Part shown: piece by piece, positions 1-10,025 of the stretch | How the letters are laid out: every line of letters begins with the position of its first letter | How positions within the stretch are numbered: position 1 is the stretch's first letter | Assembly (NCBI RefSeq): GCF_022662195.1 | Contig: NZ_JAKMCS010000013.1 | Coordinates: forward strand, 37,423-101,422 | DNA length: 64,000 nucleotides | Direction: 5' to 3' | Source of the DNA: Aestuariivivens insulae | GTDB taxonomy: Bacteria > Bacteroidota > Bacteroidia > Flavobacteriales > Flavobacteriaceae | Translations under genes and position numbers: made by a program | The notes under the pieces: model-generated | Databases searched by the model: none | What the model was told of the DNA's origin: nothing | The model's input: the letters and a program-made list of their open reading frames with translations, nothing else

Positions 1-1009
1 TAATATGATCACTGAACATTTCTTTATTAGGTCTTATACGGCCAAATGTATTAGCACCTTTAGGAACAAGGTAAGAGTCTTTAAGTACAACATCTCTAAT
101 GATGTCGTTGGTTCTTATGGCGCTATTTTGTCCGTATTGTAATTCGAAAATCGACTCGGAAGAGTTTCGGCCAACTGTTCCATCTTCCCAAAGTTCACCA
201 AAAGTTGCTGTTAAACTGTACCCACCATTATTGATTACATAATCCAATTCAGTTTTAGATTCTTCCCAAAAATTAGAAATAGAAGCTACTGTAATTTCAG
301 ATTCTGTAACACTATCAAAACCTGTTGGTTGTATTGTCGCATCATTTTCGCCTGCAAGGGTAATATAAACTTTAGCCAAAAAGGCATTAGCAGCATATTT
401 TAAGGGCCTACCTTCTATTTGTTCACTACGATCTGGCAATAAATCTGCTGCTAGTTTAAAATCTTTAATTACCTGATTATACAAGGTTTCCCTAGAACTT
501 TTTGCCAAATGAAGGTCATCCACAGTACTTTGCTTGTTTCTTAGAGGCACTTCCCCAAACATGCGAACCAAATCAAAGTAGACCACACCACGTATAAAGT
601 AAGCTTGCCCTAAAGCAGAAGCTTCATTGTTTAAGCCACTACCTTCTACATTTTCTATAATGATATTGGCGATATTAATGGTTTGGTACATACCCAACCA
701 TAATTTATCCAAATTGATATTAGTATTGGTTATATCCAATTGGTTTGCATCATTATTAGCGCCTTGCTTAGATTGGTACTTACCTGAATGTGGCCATAAC
801 AATAAACGCATACGAGACCCATAATAATCATAGCCCTGCAAATTGATATACATTCCGTTAACAGCTGTTTCAACACCTTCTTCTGAAGAAAATGTTTGCA
901 CTTGTGAATACCTGTTTTTTGGTATTTCTGCTTCTAAAACATCATTACAGCTTATGAAACCGAATGCTGTTAGCACTAATAGTATTAAGATTTTATTTAT
1001 ATTTTTCAT
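1..1009 (-). CDS. SusD/RagB-like outer-membrane lipoprotein, 3' end missing
   Basis: Reading leftward from an ATG at 1009, 336 codons stay open to the window edge. The N-terminus is a lipoprotein signal (MKNINKILILLVLTAFGFIS followed by Cys), then the SusD-like alpha-helical TPR fold region, with NEASALGQAYFIRGVVYFDL and FGEVPLRN, typical of the family. SusD-like proteins are surface lipoproteins that capture oligosaccharide or peptide ligands and close over their SusC partner. The gene starts 12 bp after the SusC stop, so the two are almost certainly cotranscribed. The C-terminal part lies outside the window. Substrate cannot be told from this sequence; no glycoside hydrolase is visible inside the window. 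Confidence 0.93.
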   Translation of the reverse strand, partial: MKNINKILILLVLTAFGFISCNDVLEAEIPKNRYSQVQTFSSEEGVETAVNGMYINLQGYDYYGSRMRLLLWPHSGKYQSKQGANNDANQLDITNTNINLDKLWLGMYQTINIANIIIENVEGSGLNNEASALGQAYFIRGVVYFDLVRMFGEVPLRNKQSTVDDLHLAKSSRETLYNQVIKDFKLAADLLPDRSEQIEGRPLKYAANAFLAKVYITLAGENDATIQPTGFDSVTESEITVASISNFWEESKTELDYVINNGGYSLTATFGELWEDGTVGRNSSESIFELQYGQNSAIRTNDIIRDVVLKDSYLVPKGANTFGRIRPNKEMFSDHI

Positions 1010-1021
1010 TTTGATTTTTTT

Positions 1022-4000
1022 TTAGAATGTTACATTTACACCAAGCGAGAATGAGCGTTGGTTAGGAAATGACCCCCAATCGACACCTAAACGGGTTGGG
1101 TCGTAAGCAAAACTGTCTACTTCTGGGTCGAAACCAGAATAATCAGTCAGTAACCATAAGTTTTGACCTGACAATGTTAACTTCAAGCTATCTATAAATC
1201 GTATTTGTTCTACTGGTACATTATACCCTAAAGACACATAACTTAGCCTTAAAAAACTTCCATCTTCAACCATTCTATCGTTAAACTCTTTGGAATAGTC
1301 TGTACCAATACCACCAACACCTATACTAGGATAAGTCCCGTTAGGATTATTGGTTGCATCAAAGGCATTATAATACGCTTCTTTTCGTACATTCTTTAAC
1401 GTATTGTTGGCATAGCCCGTTTCGAATAAGTTCCCGTTGGCTATATCGTTGCCATATACACCATTAAACATGGCATTTATTGAGAAATTCTTGTACTCAA
1501 ATGAAGTTCCAAAACCGAATGTGAAATCTGGATTAGGATTTCCAATTATAGTTTTATCAGCTTCGGTGATATTACCATCACCATTTTGGTCTACAAAATA
1601 AACATCACCAACCCTTAAATCTGTTCCTCCATATTCAAGAGGATCTCCAGATGGGGTATCTGTTAACTGTGCATCGGTTCGTATTATCCCATTAGTTTGG
1701 TAACCGTAGAACAATCCAGCTTGTTCTCCTTCTATAAATATGTTAGCTGGTTGTTTAAAGTAAGTTCCTCCTGCAATTTGAGTACCTGTATAAGCTACGA
1801 TCTCACCTAAATTCCCCCATTGCGTTGGCAATATAGTACCTAAGTCGGTAATCTCATTTCTATTGATAGATACATTTCCAAACAAGTTCCACCTTACATT
1901 TTCATTGCTAATGATATCTCCACTTAAAGAGATCTCCAGTCCTTTGTTTTCAAGGCCACCTTGATTAGCTATAACATTTGCAAACCCATTACTTGGCGGA
2001 ATACTAACATTTAATAATAAATCTGAGCTTGTTTTCTGATAAGCTTCCACAGTACCTGTTATACGGTCATTAAACAACCCAAAATCAATACCTGCATTGT
2101 ATTGGTTAGACGTTTCCCAAATTAATTCTGGGTTACTTAAGAATTCTGGAAAAACTGGAACTAAATTACCGCCATTGGCATCAGATAGAATTAAACCATT
2201 GGGGTTGCTAAATATGCTTAAGAACCTGTAAGAAGGTATGTTTTGATTACCAACTTCACCATATCCTATGCGTACTTTTAAATCTGAAATGGTATTACTA
2301 TCCTTTAAGAAACTTTCTTCCTTAACTTTCCAGGCAAAAGAAGCCGCAGGAAAATAACCCCATTGGTTTCCTGCTGGGAAATTACTACTACCGTCTGCCC
2401 TAAAAGTTCCAGTAAATAAATACCTGTCTAAAAGCGTATAGTTAAGTCGTCCTATAAAGGATACTATTGTATTTTGTTGGCTATCTATAGTTAAAGGTGT
2501 GAAAGCACTACCAAACGATATTCCTTCTGCTCTTAGCGATTTATCTGCAAAATTTGAAGCAGAGTACCCCGTAGTTTCTAATTTTCTTTTGTCTAAAAGC
2601 ACACCTACAGTACCATCGATTCTATGGGTTTTGTTAAATCGCTTCCTGAACATTAATGTGTTATCAATGTTATACCTAAATCTAGAAAGGGATGCAACTC
2701 CAGCAAGTCCGTCGGGCTGTCCTTTCCTTAACGCTGGACCATACCAAAAACTACGGTCTTTTTTTCTGTAATCGGATCCGAAACGTAATCTATATGTAAA
2801 TACTTTAGATATTTTATAATCCAGATCTATAGCTCCTAATAGACGAATTTCTTCAGCTAAGTCATCATAATCACTAGTCCAGGCTCTTGGCCCATCTAAT
2901 GCTTGCTCCACATCTTCAACATCTTGATTGTTTTCAGCAAAATTGATTATTGGCGCCGCTAAAATAACCTGGCGCACCATACTGTTATTTGCACCACCGT
3001 TTTCATCAGGTCCCTTTGATGATGATAATTCAGTATATGTAGCTGAAATTTTAGCCTTTAATTTAAGTTTATCTGTTAACTCTTGATTAAGGTTTAAATT
3101 AAAGTCTGTTGATTTAGCTAAAGCATTAGGAAATGTTCCTTGGTTGCTTGTAAAACCTCCAGCGATATAATAATTACCCAATTCACCACCACCTGAGATG
3201 GACAATCTGTGCTTTTTTATAATCGAATTTCTATAGGTATCCTCTGCCCAATTAACACCTTCAACCAATACCGGTTGATCATCTGTAGTGTAAATTGAAC
3301 CATTTGCATTGACAGTATAAGTAGGATCTTGCCCTAAAGCCGTCCTCATATCATTTTGATAATTGGCATAGCCTTCAGTATCTAAAACATCAATATTACG
3401 TACTACACTTCCTGTACTTATTGAGCTGGTGAGATTAAACTTTGCGTTTCCTTTTTTACCCTTCTTTGTGGTAATAATAATAACACCGTTTGCCGCTCTT
3501 GACCCATAAATTGCTGTAGCAGAAGCATCTTTTAAAACATCAATACTTTCAATATCGGCAGGATTAACGCCGGCAATACCACCTCCTTGTGGTGGTGCAT
3601 ATCCCGAAATGGGGTTAACCACATCTTCAGCTGCTGAGTCCATAATAATACCATCTACAACATATAATGGTTCTGAATTACCAGACAAACTACTAAATCC
3701 TCTGATTTTTACAGATACAGAGCCTCCCGGTTCTGCACTATTAGCACTTACTTGAACACCGGCAGAACGACCTCTTAGTACATCCTCAATTGTTTTGGAT
3801 TGTTCTACTGCAGCTTCTGTTGGTTTTATAGAAACCACAGACCCCGTTAAATCTTTTTTGTTTACAGACCCATACCCAATCACCACCACTTCATCCAGCT
3901 GTTGTTGGTCGGCCTCTAAAACCACCGTTATGGATTTTTGGTCGGTTATTGTGATCTCTTTGGAAACATACCCCAAGAAACTCACTTTTAAAACTGCTGG

Positions 4001-4192
4001 TGTCGCATCTACATCAATTGTAAAAGCACCATCAAAATCTGTAACCGCTCCCTTGGTAGTTCCCTTTACAATAATTGAAGCACCGGGCAATGGCAAACTT
4101 TGATTATCTGTAACCAAACCCTTCACGGTTTGTTGCGCCAAGAGTACTGTAGGCGTTAAAAATAGAATTAATAATAATTTAATCTGTTTCAT
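1022..4192 (-). CDS. SusC/RagA-family TonB-dependent outer-membrane transporter
   Basis: A 1056-residue TonB-dependent receptor of the SusC type. The start is taken at the ATG at 4192 (MKQIKLLLILFLTPTVLLAQ signal peptide); an upstream in-frame extension would place 29 charged residues before the signal and runs through a palindromic repeat, so it is unlikely. Order: signal, carboxypeptidase-D-like CNA repeat (VKGLVTDNQSLPLPGASIIV), TonB-box-like DEVVVIGYG, plug domain (ATAIYGSRAANGVIIITTKKG), then the beta barrel ending in a C-terminal Phe. It imports ligands captured by the SusD partner using TonB energy. It lies downstream of a hybrid two-component regulator on the same strand, which probably controls it. 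Confidence 0.96.
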   Translation of the reverse strand: MKQIKLLLILFLTPTVLLAQQTVKGLVTDNQSLPLPGASIIVKGTTKGAVTDFDGAFTIDVDATPAVLKVSFLGYVSKEITITDQKSITVVLEADQQQLDEVVVIGYGSVNKKDLTGSVVSIKPTEAAVEQSKTIEDVLRGRSAGVQVSANSAEPGGSVSVKIRGFSSLSGNSEPLYVVDGIIMDSAAEDVVNPISGYAPPQGGGIAGVNPADIESIDVLKDASATAIYGSRAANGVIIITTKKGKKGNAKFNLTSSISTGSVVRNIDVLDTEGYANYQNDMRTALGQDPTYTVNANGSIYTTDDQPVLVEGVNWAEDTYRNSIIKKHRLSISGGGELGNYYIAGGFTSNQGTFPNALAKSTDFNLNLNQELTDKLKLKAKISATYTELSSSKGPDENGGANNSMVRQVILAAPIINFAENNQDVEDVEQALDGPRAWTSDYDDLAEEIRLLGAIDLDYKISKVFTYRLRFGSDYRKKDRSFWYGPALRKGQPDGLAGVASLSRFRYNIDNTLMFRKRFNKTHRIDGTVGVLLDKRKLETTGYSASNFADKSLRAEGISFGSAFTPLTIDSQQNTIVSFIGRLNYTLLDRYLFTGTFRADGSSNFPAGNQWGYFPAASFAWKVKEESFLKDSNTISDLKVRIGYGEVGNQNIPSYRFLSIFSNPNGLILSDANGGNLVPVFPEFLSNPELIWETSNQYNAGIDFGLFNDRITGTVEAYQKTSSDLLLNVSIPPSNGFANVIANQGGLENKGLEISLSGDIISNENVRWNLFGNVSINRNEITDLGTILPTQWGNLGEIVAYTGTQIAGGTYFKQPANIFIEGEQAGLFYGYQTNGIIRTDAQLTDTPSGDPLEYGGTDLRVGDVYFVDQNGDGNITEADKTIIGNPNPDFTFGFGTSFEYKNFSINAMFNGVYGNDIANGNLFETGYANNTLKNVRKEAYYNAFDATNNPNGTYPSIGVGGIGTDYSKEFNDRMVEDGSFLRLSYVSLGYNVPVEQIRFIDSLKLTLSGQNLWLLTDYSGFDPEVDSFAYDPTRLGVDWGSFPNQRSFSLGVNVTF

Positions 4193-4711
4193 CTGTTTAA
4201 TTTTTTGTTTTTCATCGGTCAGACCTGCCTTGCCGGCAGGCAGGTGTAATTCGCCAATAATCATCTTGGTTAATATCAAGATTTGTTATGGCTCATTTCA
4301 TGTTAATGTTTAATTAGTTTAATTGTTGTAGGCTAAATTACCTAACAACTATTCATGAAGGGTCTTAAAAAACATCATAAAAGGTATAAAAATTGTCAAT
4401 GCCATTAAAAACAAATCCATTTAACATTGTGGTAACCTCTTTAAATAATACGTCCTTACTCTCTGTTTTTCAATGCTTTAAAACAGAACAACCCTAACTA
4501 TTGACTATTTTTTAACCTTTTTGGATTTTATACATACTAGCATGAAAGGTTTACAAAAGGTAAACAGGTAGATACATATTAGAAGTTAGAAGATACATAG
4601 TGGATAGTCACGGTCTCGGATATAAAAAATGAAGAAAGAAAGATTTATAACTAATGACCAAAATACAGCAAAAGTGACAGGGTACTTTTTTAGTGTTTTT
4701 GATACTATTAA
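4193..4711. other. Intergenic region upstream of susC-like gene
   Basis: This 519-bp stretch should carry the promoter and regulator target for the SusC/SusD-like pair. I see no protein-coding ORF with family resemblance and no clear TAnnTTTG element in the right orientation. It is AT-rich and contains one 23-bp palindromic repeat close to the susC start. Any operator for the adjacent hybrid regulator could not be recognised by eye. Confidence 0.6.
4223..4245. repeat. Palindromic GC-rich intergenic repeat (CCTGCC type)
   Basis: ACCTGCC (4223-4229) pairs with GGCAGGT (4239-4245) around the palindrome TGCCGGCA (4231-4238). It stands out as GC-rich in AT-rich DNA and lies 31 bp before the susC start codon. 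It resembles short palindromic repeats dispersed between flavobacterial genes; if transcribed it would fold into a stem in the susC leader. Confidence 0.75.
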
Positions 4712-7700
4712 TTAGCCTTGCCTAAGACTATCCAAAAAACCACTAGGTGTCATTTTATAAAACTTTTTAAAGGAGGTACTAAAGTATTTAGGATTTGAAA
4801 AACCGGACCGGTAGGCTACTTCTTTAATACTATGTTCCCCTTCTATTAAAAGCTTTTTGGCATATTTTAATTTGGTATGTATGATAAAATCCTGTGGCGA
4901 TAAATCAACTAAGTTTTTTAGTTTCATATACAATGATGTCCTGCTCATACCAAAACAACTAGACAGGTCGTGCACAGAAAAGGATTCGTTCTCAATGTTT
5001 TCAATAACTGAATTCTCTAAATTCTCAAGAAATTCCTGGTCGTTCTTATTTCTAAACAACAATGCATTATCGGCTTCATTATCGTGAACATACTTTTCGC
5101 GAAGTTGTTTTTGCCATTTAAGGGTATTTACCATTTTGGCCAATAAAAATTTTATATCTACTGGCTTTTCAATATACTCAGATATACCCGCTTCTATGCT
5201 CTCTAGCTTTTGTGCCGAATTTTGTAAAACGGTCAACATAAATACAGGAATATGGTTTAGATTGATATCTTCTTTTAACGTTTTGGCCATTTGCATACCA
5301 TCCATCTCTGGCATGATTAAATCTGTTAATATCATATCTGGGAAGACTTGCATGGCCTTATCCAATCCTTCTTTACCATTACTGGCTTCAAACACCTGAA
5401 AGTAAACCCCTAAGGTTTTAACCAATACATCTCGCAACTCATCATTGTCCTCTACGATAAGAATCTTACTATCACTATAATCATCTAATTCTTGTTGGTC
5501 TTCAATTAAATGATCGTCCAATTTTAATTCGCTTTCTTTTAAACTCAGTTTTTTATCATATTCAAACTTTAGGTTTTTAAGTACTATTGTGAATTTAGTC
5601 CCTTTGTTTTCTTCACTGTAAAAATCGATGGTTCCTTCTGTTTTCTCCAACAGCTTTTTAACCATCATCAAACCTAAGCCCGTTCCTGGTCTTTGGCTAT
5701 TAATGGCATTGCGCGCCCGATAATAGCGTTTTAAAATGAATTTTTGTTGGTCTTTTGGAATTCCCAAACCTTCATCAATAATTTCTATCTTTAATTCTTT
5801 CTTGGTGGTCTTTAAAAGGTTGATATATATATATCCGTTTTCAAATGAATATTTTATGGCATTGGATATTAAGTTTAGTAATATCTTATCCAAAACGTCC
5901 TTATCGAAATAAAACTCTGGTTCTGGCCATTCGTTATTTACAATGATCTCTAAATTTCGTTCTTCTGTTAAAGGTTTAAAATTATTAACACGCTTGGCCA
6001 AGTGCGTGCTTAAATCAATTTTAGTGACATCTATGGAAAGTTTATCTTCAGTAGTAAACTTCTGGAAATTAAGCATTTGCTCAAACAGGGAGTTGATGCG
6101 CTTTACCGTTGTTTTTATTCTTTTTTTAGATTCTACTCCTGTATCATCCCTTTCGGTAATGTTATCTAAAGAAGAAATTAAGATCGTAAGGGGTGTTTTT
6201 ATTTCGTGGGTTATATTGTTAAAGAAATCAATTTGTTCATCAGCATTTTTCTTCTTCATAATCATACTGGTAAAATGTATAATCGATAAGATAATTATAA
6301 CTACCAATATAATATAAATGGCATAAGCTTGATTGGTCGCCCACCAAGGCGCTAAAATGGTTAGATTTAAAGTTCTTACTTGACTTTCATTCCCAAATTT
6401 GTTGTATGCCTTAACTTTAAACGTATATTCGCCTGAGGGTAAATTAGTGTAAGTAGCTTGATTGCTAACAGATGGTTTCGACCATGCTTCATCAAAGCCT
6501 TCAAGTTTATAGGCATATTTAACCTTAGAAGCCGAACTGTATAAAACGCCCGTATAGAGTAATTCTACCGAGTTTTCATTATGCTTAAGGACTATTTCTT
6601 TGGTTTGGTTAATGTGCTGTGCTAAAGGCCCTTCTCCTGGCATTAGCTTTTTATTAAACAGTTTGAATTCATCTAAAACCAACATTGGCACTGCTTTTTC
6701 ATCCTTAATGCTTAAAGGGTTAAAAAAGGTTACTCCGTTAGTTCCCCCAAAGGCAAATAAGGAATCATTAATTTTTCTATAGCTACCATAGTTAAATTCG
6801 GTACTGGCCAAACCATCTTTTTCATCAAAAACATTAATTATGGTATCTTTTTCGGTTAATTTTATTTTAACGAGTCCTTTTGTTGTACTTGCCCAAAGGT
6901 TTGAATCTGAAGCAATGAGTACCGATTGCACTATATCTGAAGGCATGCCCTCGTTAATTGTAAGTTTATTTACTTGCTTATTGGAAGGGTTATAAAACAC
7001 AAGCCCTTCTCCATTTGTAGCCAATATTAAAAGCCCTTGATTATTTTCTACAATATTGTTGATGGTTGCATAGGACAGGGTATTTAATTCGGGTTTTAAT
7101 CCTTCTATGGATTCGAAAAATTTCGTTTTAGGATCTATTTTATAAACACCAAACCTACCCGTAGTTAAGATATACCCGTCTTTAGTTTCGTATATGGACT
7201 TAACCTGTTGAATTGGATAATATTCAATATGGTTATTTTTATCTATCACCGCTAAATCGTCATCTATTCCTCCAACCCAAATACTGCCCCTGCTATCTTT
7301 AAACAGGGCATAAACTTTTTTAACTAAATCGGCATTGTTTTTGTTGTAATTAACCCGTTTTAGAGTATGTATATCAACCATAAACAAGCCATTATTATAA
7401 GTCCCCACCCACATGTTGTCACCATCTGGCTCTAATGCCAAAACAATATCCTTTACATTTTTTTTATTGGCATCCAAATAGGGAATATGGGTCCAATTAT
7501 TATTGGATTGGTTCCAAATACTAATGCCTTTTTTTGTTCCAAACCAATATTTCCCTCTAGTATCCTGTGCAATCGCTCTTGTAAAATTGGCCACTATACT
7601 ATTTGGATTATTAAATTGGTGCCGTATTTTTTTAAAGGGAAGCCTACTAGGGTCAAAGTAATTGATTCCTCCTCCATAAGTCGCTATCCAAAGAATGTTT

Positions 7701-8620
7701 TCATTTCCTATGAATAAATCGTAAATACCATTACTTGAAAGGGAATTGGTATTGTTTGCGTCTTCAGTCCAATGATCAATTAGAGAAAAATCCTTGGTTG
7801 CAAGATATAATCCATTCCCATCTGTAGCGATATATAGATTTCCTTCACCATTCTTAACAATATCATTTATTGGGTTAACTATTGGTATCTTAAAAAGAAC
7901 TTCCTTTTTTAAACTTAAAGTTAAATCAAGCACAAAAATCTGCCCGGATTTTGTGCCTATATATATTTCAGAATCAATAAGACGAACGGTACTAATGTCG
8001 TTACTTTTTCCGTTTAAATCGACTTCCTTAAGTTTATCATTATAACTGTTATAAACGTATAATCCTTTTGAAGTACCATAGATTATATGCTTGCCAACAG
8101 CAGCCATATCCTGGATGTCTTGGGCGCTAACTATTCTTGCTATTTTAGCACTTTGTGATTCCTCGTTTAAACGCCATAAACCATTGAAACCTGCTACCCA
8201 AATATGGTTGTCCTCGTCTTCGATGATGGTTGTTATTAATGACGGATTAATATCTATTGTACTTTCAATAGTCTTAAAAACATCAAGTGCTTTATCGTAA
8301 ACGCCCACGCCCTTTTCCAAACCAATCCAAATACGTTGCTTAGAATCTATAAATATCTCAGTAGTTCGATTTCCAAAAATTTCCGGTAGGCCATTATAGG
8401 TATTGTAAATTCTAAAGAATTTTGAGTTATGTTTTAGGACCCCTTCCTCTGAAGCGACCCATAAGTTTCCTATACTATCTTGGGCAACAGCATAGGTAAT
8501 GCTTTGTGTCGAAACATTCTCTCCTTTTAATTGCTGAAACTCTATATTATTTTGGGATGCACCAAGTAAAGACACAAGGCTTGTAATCACCGGAAATATA
8601 AGTTTTAAAAAAAATTTCAT
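4712..8620 (-). CDS. Hybrid two-component system sensor/AraC-type regulator
   Basis: A 1302-residue one-protein two-component system. The ATG at 8620 (MKFFLKLIFPVITSLVSLLG) is preferred over a TTG two codons earlier. Order: signal peptide; two sets of periplasmic beta-propeller (Reg_prop) repeats such as NLWVASEEGV and RIWIGLEKGV; a Y_Y_Y domain ending near residue 760; one membrane segment (about 765-785); HisKA with NNITHEIKTPL (phospho-His near 805); HATPase with GTGLGLMMVKKLL; receiver domain with LTDLIMPEMDG (phospho-Asp near 1100); and an AraC HTH (EVAYRSGFSNPKYFSTSFKKF, near 1273) at the C-terminus. Such regulators sense a saccharide in the periplasm and activate the neighbouring Sus-like operon, so the SusC/SusD pair downstream is the likely target. 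Confidence 0.96.
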   Translation of the reverse strand: MKFFLKLIFPVITSLVSLLGASQNNIEFQQLKGENVSTQSITYAVAQDSIGNLWVASEEGVLKHNSKFFRIYNTYNGLPEIFGNRTTEIFIDSKQRIWIGLEKGVGVYDKALDVFKTIESTIDINPSLITTIIEDEDNHIWVAGFNGLWRLNEESQSAKIARIVSAQDIQDMAAVGKHIIYGTSKGLYVYNSYNDKLKEVDLNGKSNDISTVRLIDSEIYIGTKSGQIFVLDLTLSLKKEVLFKIPIVNPINDIVKNGEGNLYIATDGNGLYLATKDFSLIDHWTEDANNTNSLSSNGIYDLFIGNENILWIATYGGGINYFDPSRLPFKKIRHQFNNPNSIVANFTRAIAQDTRGKYWFGTKKGISIWNQSNNNWTHIPYLDANKKNVKDIVLALEPDGDNMWVGTYNNGLFMVDIHTLKRVNYNKNNADLVKKVYALFKDSRGSIWVGGIDDDLAVIDKNNHIEYYPIQQVKSIYETKDGYILTTGRFGVYKIDPKTKFFESIEGLKPELNTLSYATINNIVENNQGLLILATNGEGLVFYNPSNKQVNKLTINEGMPSDIVQSVLIASDSNLWASTTKGLVKIKLTEKDTIINVFDEKDGLASTEFNYGSYRKINDSLFAFGGTNGVTFFNPLSIKDEKAVPMLVLDEFKLFNKKLMPGEGPLAQHINQTKEIVLKHNENSVELLYTGVLYSSASKVKYAYKLEGFDEAWSKPSVSNQATYTNLPSGEYTFKVKAYNKFGNESQVRTLNLTILAPWWATNQAYAIYIILVVIIILSIIHFTSMIMKKKNADEQIDFFNNITHEIKTPLTILISSLDNITERDDTGVESKKRIKTTVKRINSLFEQMLNFQKFTTEDKLSIDVTKIDLSTHLAKRVNNFKPLTEERNLEIIVNNEWPEPEFYFDKDVLDKILLNLISNAIKYSFENGYIYINLLKTTKKELKIEIIDEGLGIPKDQQKFILKRYYRARNAINSQRPGTGLGLMMVKKLLEKTEGTIDFYSEENKGTKFTIVLKNLKFEYDKKLSLKESELKLDDHLIEDQQELDDYSDSKILIVEDNDELRDVLVKTLGVYFQVFEASNGKEGLDKAMQVFPDMILTDLIMPEMDGMQMAKTLKEDINLNHIPVFMLTVLQNSAQKLESIEAGISEYIEKPVDIKFLLAKMVNTLKWQKQLREKYVHDNEADNALLFRNKNDQEFLENLENSVIENIENESFSVHDLSSCFGMSRTSLYMKLKNLVDLSPQDFIIHTKLKYAKKLLIEGEHSIKEVAYRSGFSNPKYFSTSFKKFYKMTPSGFLDSLRQG

Positions 8621-8884
8621 TACCAAATTTAATTTGAGAGACCCAGCCTAAATATAGCATAAATATTTTATGCATAGAGAAGCGACCTAAACCATTATCG
8701 TAAACGACCCTCTGTAACAAAGTTACATTTTCACTACTAAAATTAGGTCTACTAATATTCCATATAGGTTTAATAATTGTCAATATTGGATATTATTTAT
8801 CTGAATTCGGATAATAGCCACTTCTAATCCACACATTATAGATTAATTAACAAAATATCACGAGCATAATCAGAACCAATGTTT

Positions 8885-8919
8885 ATATAAAAAACCCCTT
8901 CCCAATTAATGAAAGGGGT
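8885..8919 (-). terminator. Rho-independent terminator after the mechanosensitive channel gene
   Basis: On the minus strand ACCCCTT...AAGGGGT (8894-8900 with 8913-8919) forms a 7-bp stem followed by TTTTTTATATAAA. It lies about 60 bp past the stop of the mechanosensitive channel gene. The rest of the 359-bp gap 8621-8979 shows no gene; a TAACTTTG element (8718-8725, minus) could be the -7 box of the hybrid regulator, but no matching -33 was found. Confidence 0.75.
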
Positions 8920-8979
8920 GAAAAGAGCCTTTTAGAACTACAGGATAGTAACCAACCAAATTTTAACCCTAACTTAAAA

Positions 8980-9807
8980 TTACTCCTGTATCCTTACTCG
9001 GCTCTCTACTATGTCTTTTATTGGCACTACTAATTTTCCTTTATCTGTTTTTAAAGTCACCGATATACTATTAATGGTTTCCACCTCCCCTTTTATATCA
9101 TGGAATTCTATGACTTGACCTATTTCGTATGTCCTTCTCGTGTAAAATGTTTTTAATAAATCGCTTACTACTTTTTGCGCTCCAAAACCAAAAGCCAATG
9201 CGAAAGCCAATAAAAAGGCCGCAAGTATCATGGTAATGTTATTGGTAATAATATTAGTGTCTACTCCTGCCTGATTTAAAGCGGTAATGGTAACAAAGGT
9301 TAGAATGATAATAAATACGATTTGACTGATTAGCTTAGCACCAGACAATTCCATAGACTCAAAAAACGAACGTACGCCTTTCTTAATAAGGTTTGAAAAA
9401 ATTAGTCCTACAGTAAAAATGATAAGGGCCGTGAAAAGCTGGGGCAAGTAACTTAAAATATCGCTTATTCTTTCAGAAACCATGTTAAGATTCATGATAT
9501 CCAAAACCATAACTATCAATATAATATACAACACCCACTTGACGAAGTTTGAAACAATCTTAATGGTATCAAAGTTTAGTTTTCTGCCTTCAATGATTTC
9601 AATATCGTTTAATGTATCATCTAGTTTATTGGCATTTGCCAATTTTAATGCCTTTTTTACAATTTTAATTATAAGTTTAGTAAACAACCAGCCAAAAATT
9701 AATAGCAAAAGGCTTCCTAACAGGCTAGGAAATACTTGGGCAACTTCTTTCCATATCGATGTTAACGTTTCTAAAGCCATATCTTTCCATTGTGTAGCTT
9801 TTTCCAT
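8980..9807 (-). CDS. Mechanosensitive ion channel (MscS-superfamily, TM-helix repeat type)
   Basis: A 275-residue inner-membrane protein with start ATG at 9807; a TTG two codons upstream is less likely. Three hydrophobic stretches are followed by FALAFGFGAQKVVSDLLKTF, which corresponds to the pore-lining TM3 and start of the MscS beta domain, and then YEIGQVIEFHDIKGEVETIN, the beta-domain signature of the family. It is shorter than full MscS proteins with a C-terminal alpha/beta domain and matches the compact TM-helix subfamily. Likely role: release of solutes on hypo-osmotic shock. It follows a sigma factor and a small ORF on the same strand and ends in its own terminator. Confidence 0.88.
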   Translation of the reverse strand: MEKATQWKDMALETLTSIWKEVAQVFPSLLGSLLLLIFGWLFTKLIIKIVKKALKLANANKLDDTLNDIEIIEGRKLNFDTIKIVSNFVKWVLYIILIVMVLDIMNLNMVSERISDILSYLPQLFTALIIFTVGLIFSNLIKKGVRSFFESMELSGAKLISQIVFIIILTFVTITALNQAGVDTNIITNNITMILAAFLLAFALAFGFGAQKVVSDLLKTFYTRRTYEIGQVIEFHDIKGEVETINSISVTLKTDKGKLVVPIKDIVESRVRIQE

Positions 9808-9842
9808 AATCAAATATTTTAGTTAGAGTATAAGGTTAAATG

Positions 9843-10019
9843 TTATTTATCTTTTCTTTGTTTGGTAACTGTTTCAATAATATAACCAATATCATACGAA
9901 AATAAAACGGCAAGCTCCATGATAAGCTTAGCTATAGCAATATCGTTCATTACTTTAGATTTAAGTTCTGGCGGAACTTCTTTTAGCGGTCTATCTATAT
10001 GCTTAAACGGGTTCTCCAT
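9843..10019 (-). CDS. Small protein of 58 residues behind the ECF sigma factor
   Basis: The minus strand reads MENPFKHIDRPLKEVPPELK at the start and ends VTKQRKDK, TAA at 9843-9845. The ATG at 10019 lies 6 bp after the sigma-factor stop, the mechanosensitive channel starts 35 bp further on, and all three run in the same direction, so a three-gene operon is likely. The middle (IAKLIMELAVLF) is an amphipathic or hydrophobic helix; there is no signal peptide and no recognisable domain. Placement directly behind an ECF sigma gene is where anti-sigma factors often sit, but it is too short for a standard membrane anti-sigma. Function unknown. Confidence 0.7.
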   Translation of the reverse strand: MENPFKHIDRPLKEVPPELKSKVMNDIAIAKLIMELAVLFSYDIGYIIETVTKQRKDK

Positions 10020-10025
10020 GATACA

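Noticed and set aside
8547..8783. 78-residue minus-strand ORF upstream of the hybrid regulator
   Set aside because: It overlaps the regulator's 5' end in another frame, has no domain or signal, and covers the likely promoter.
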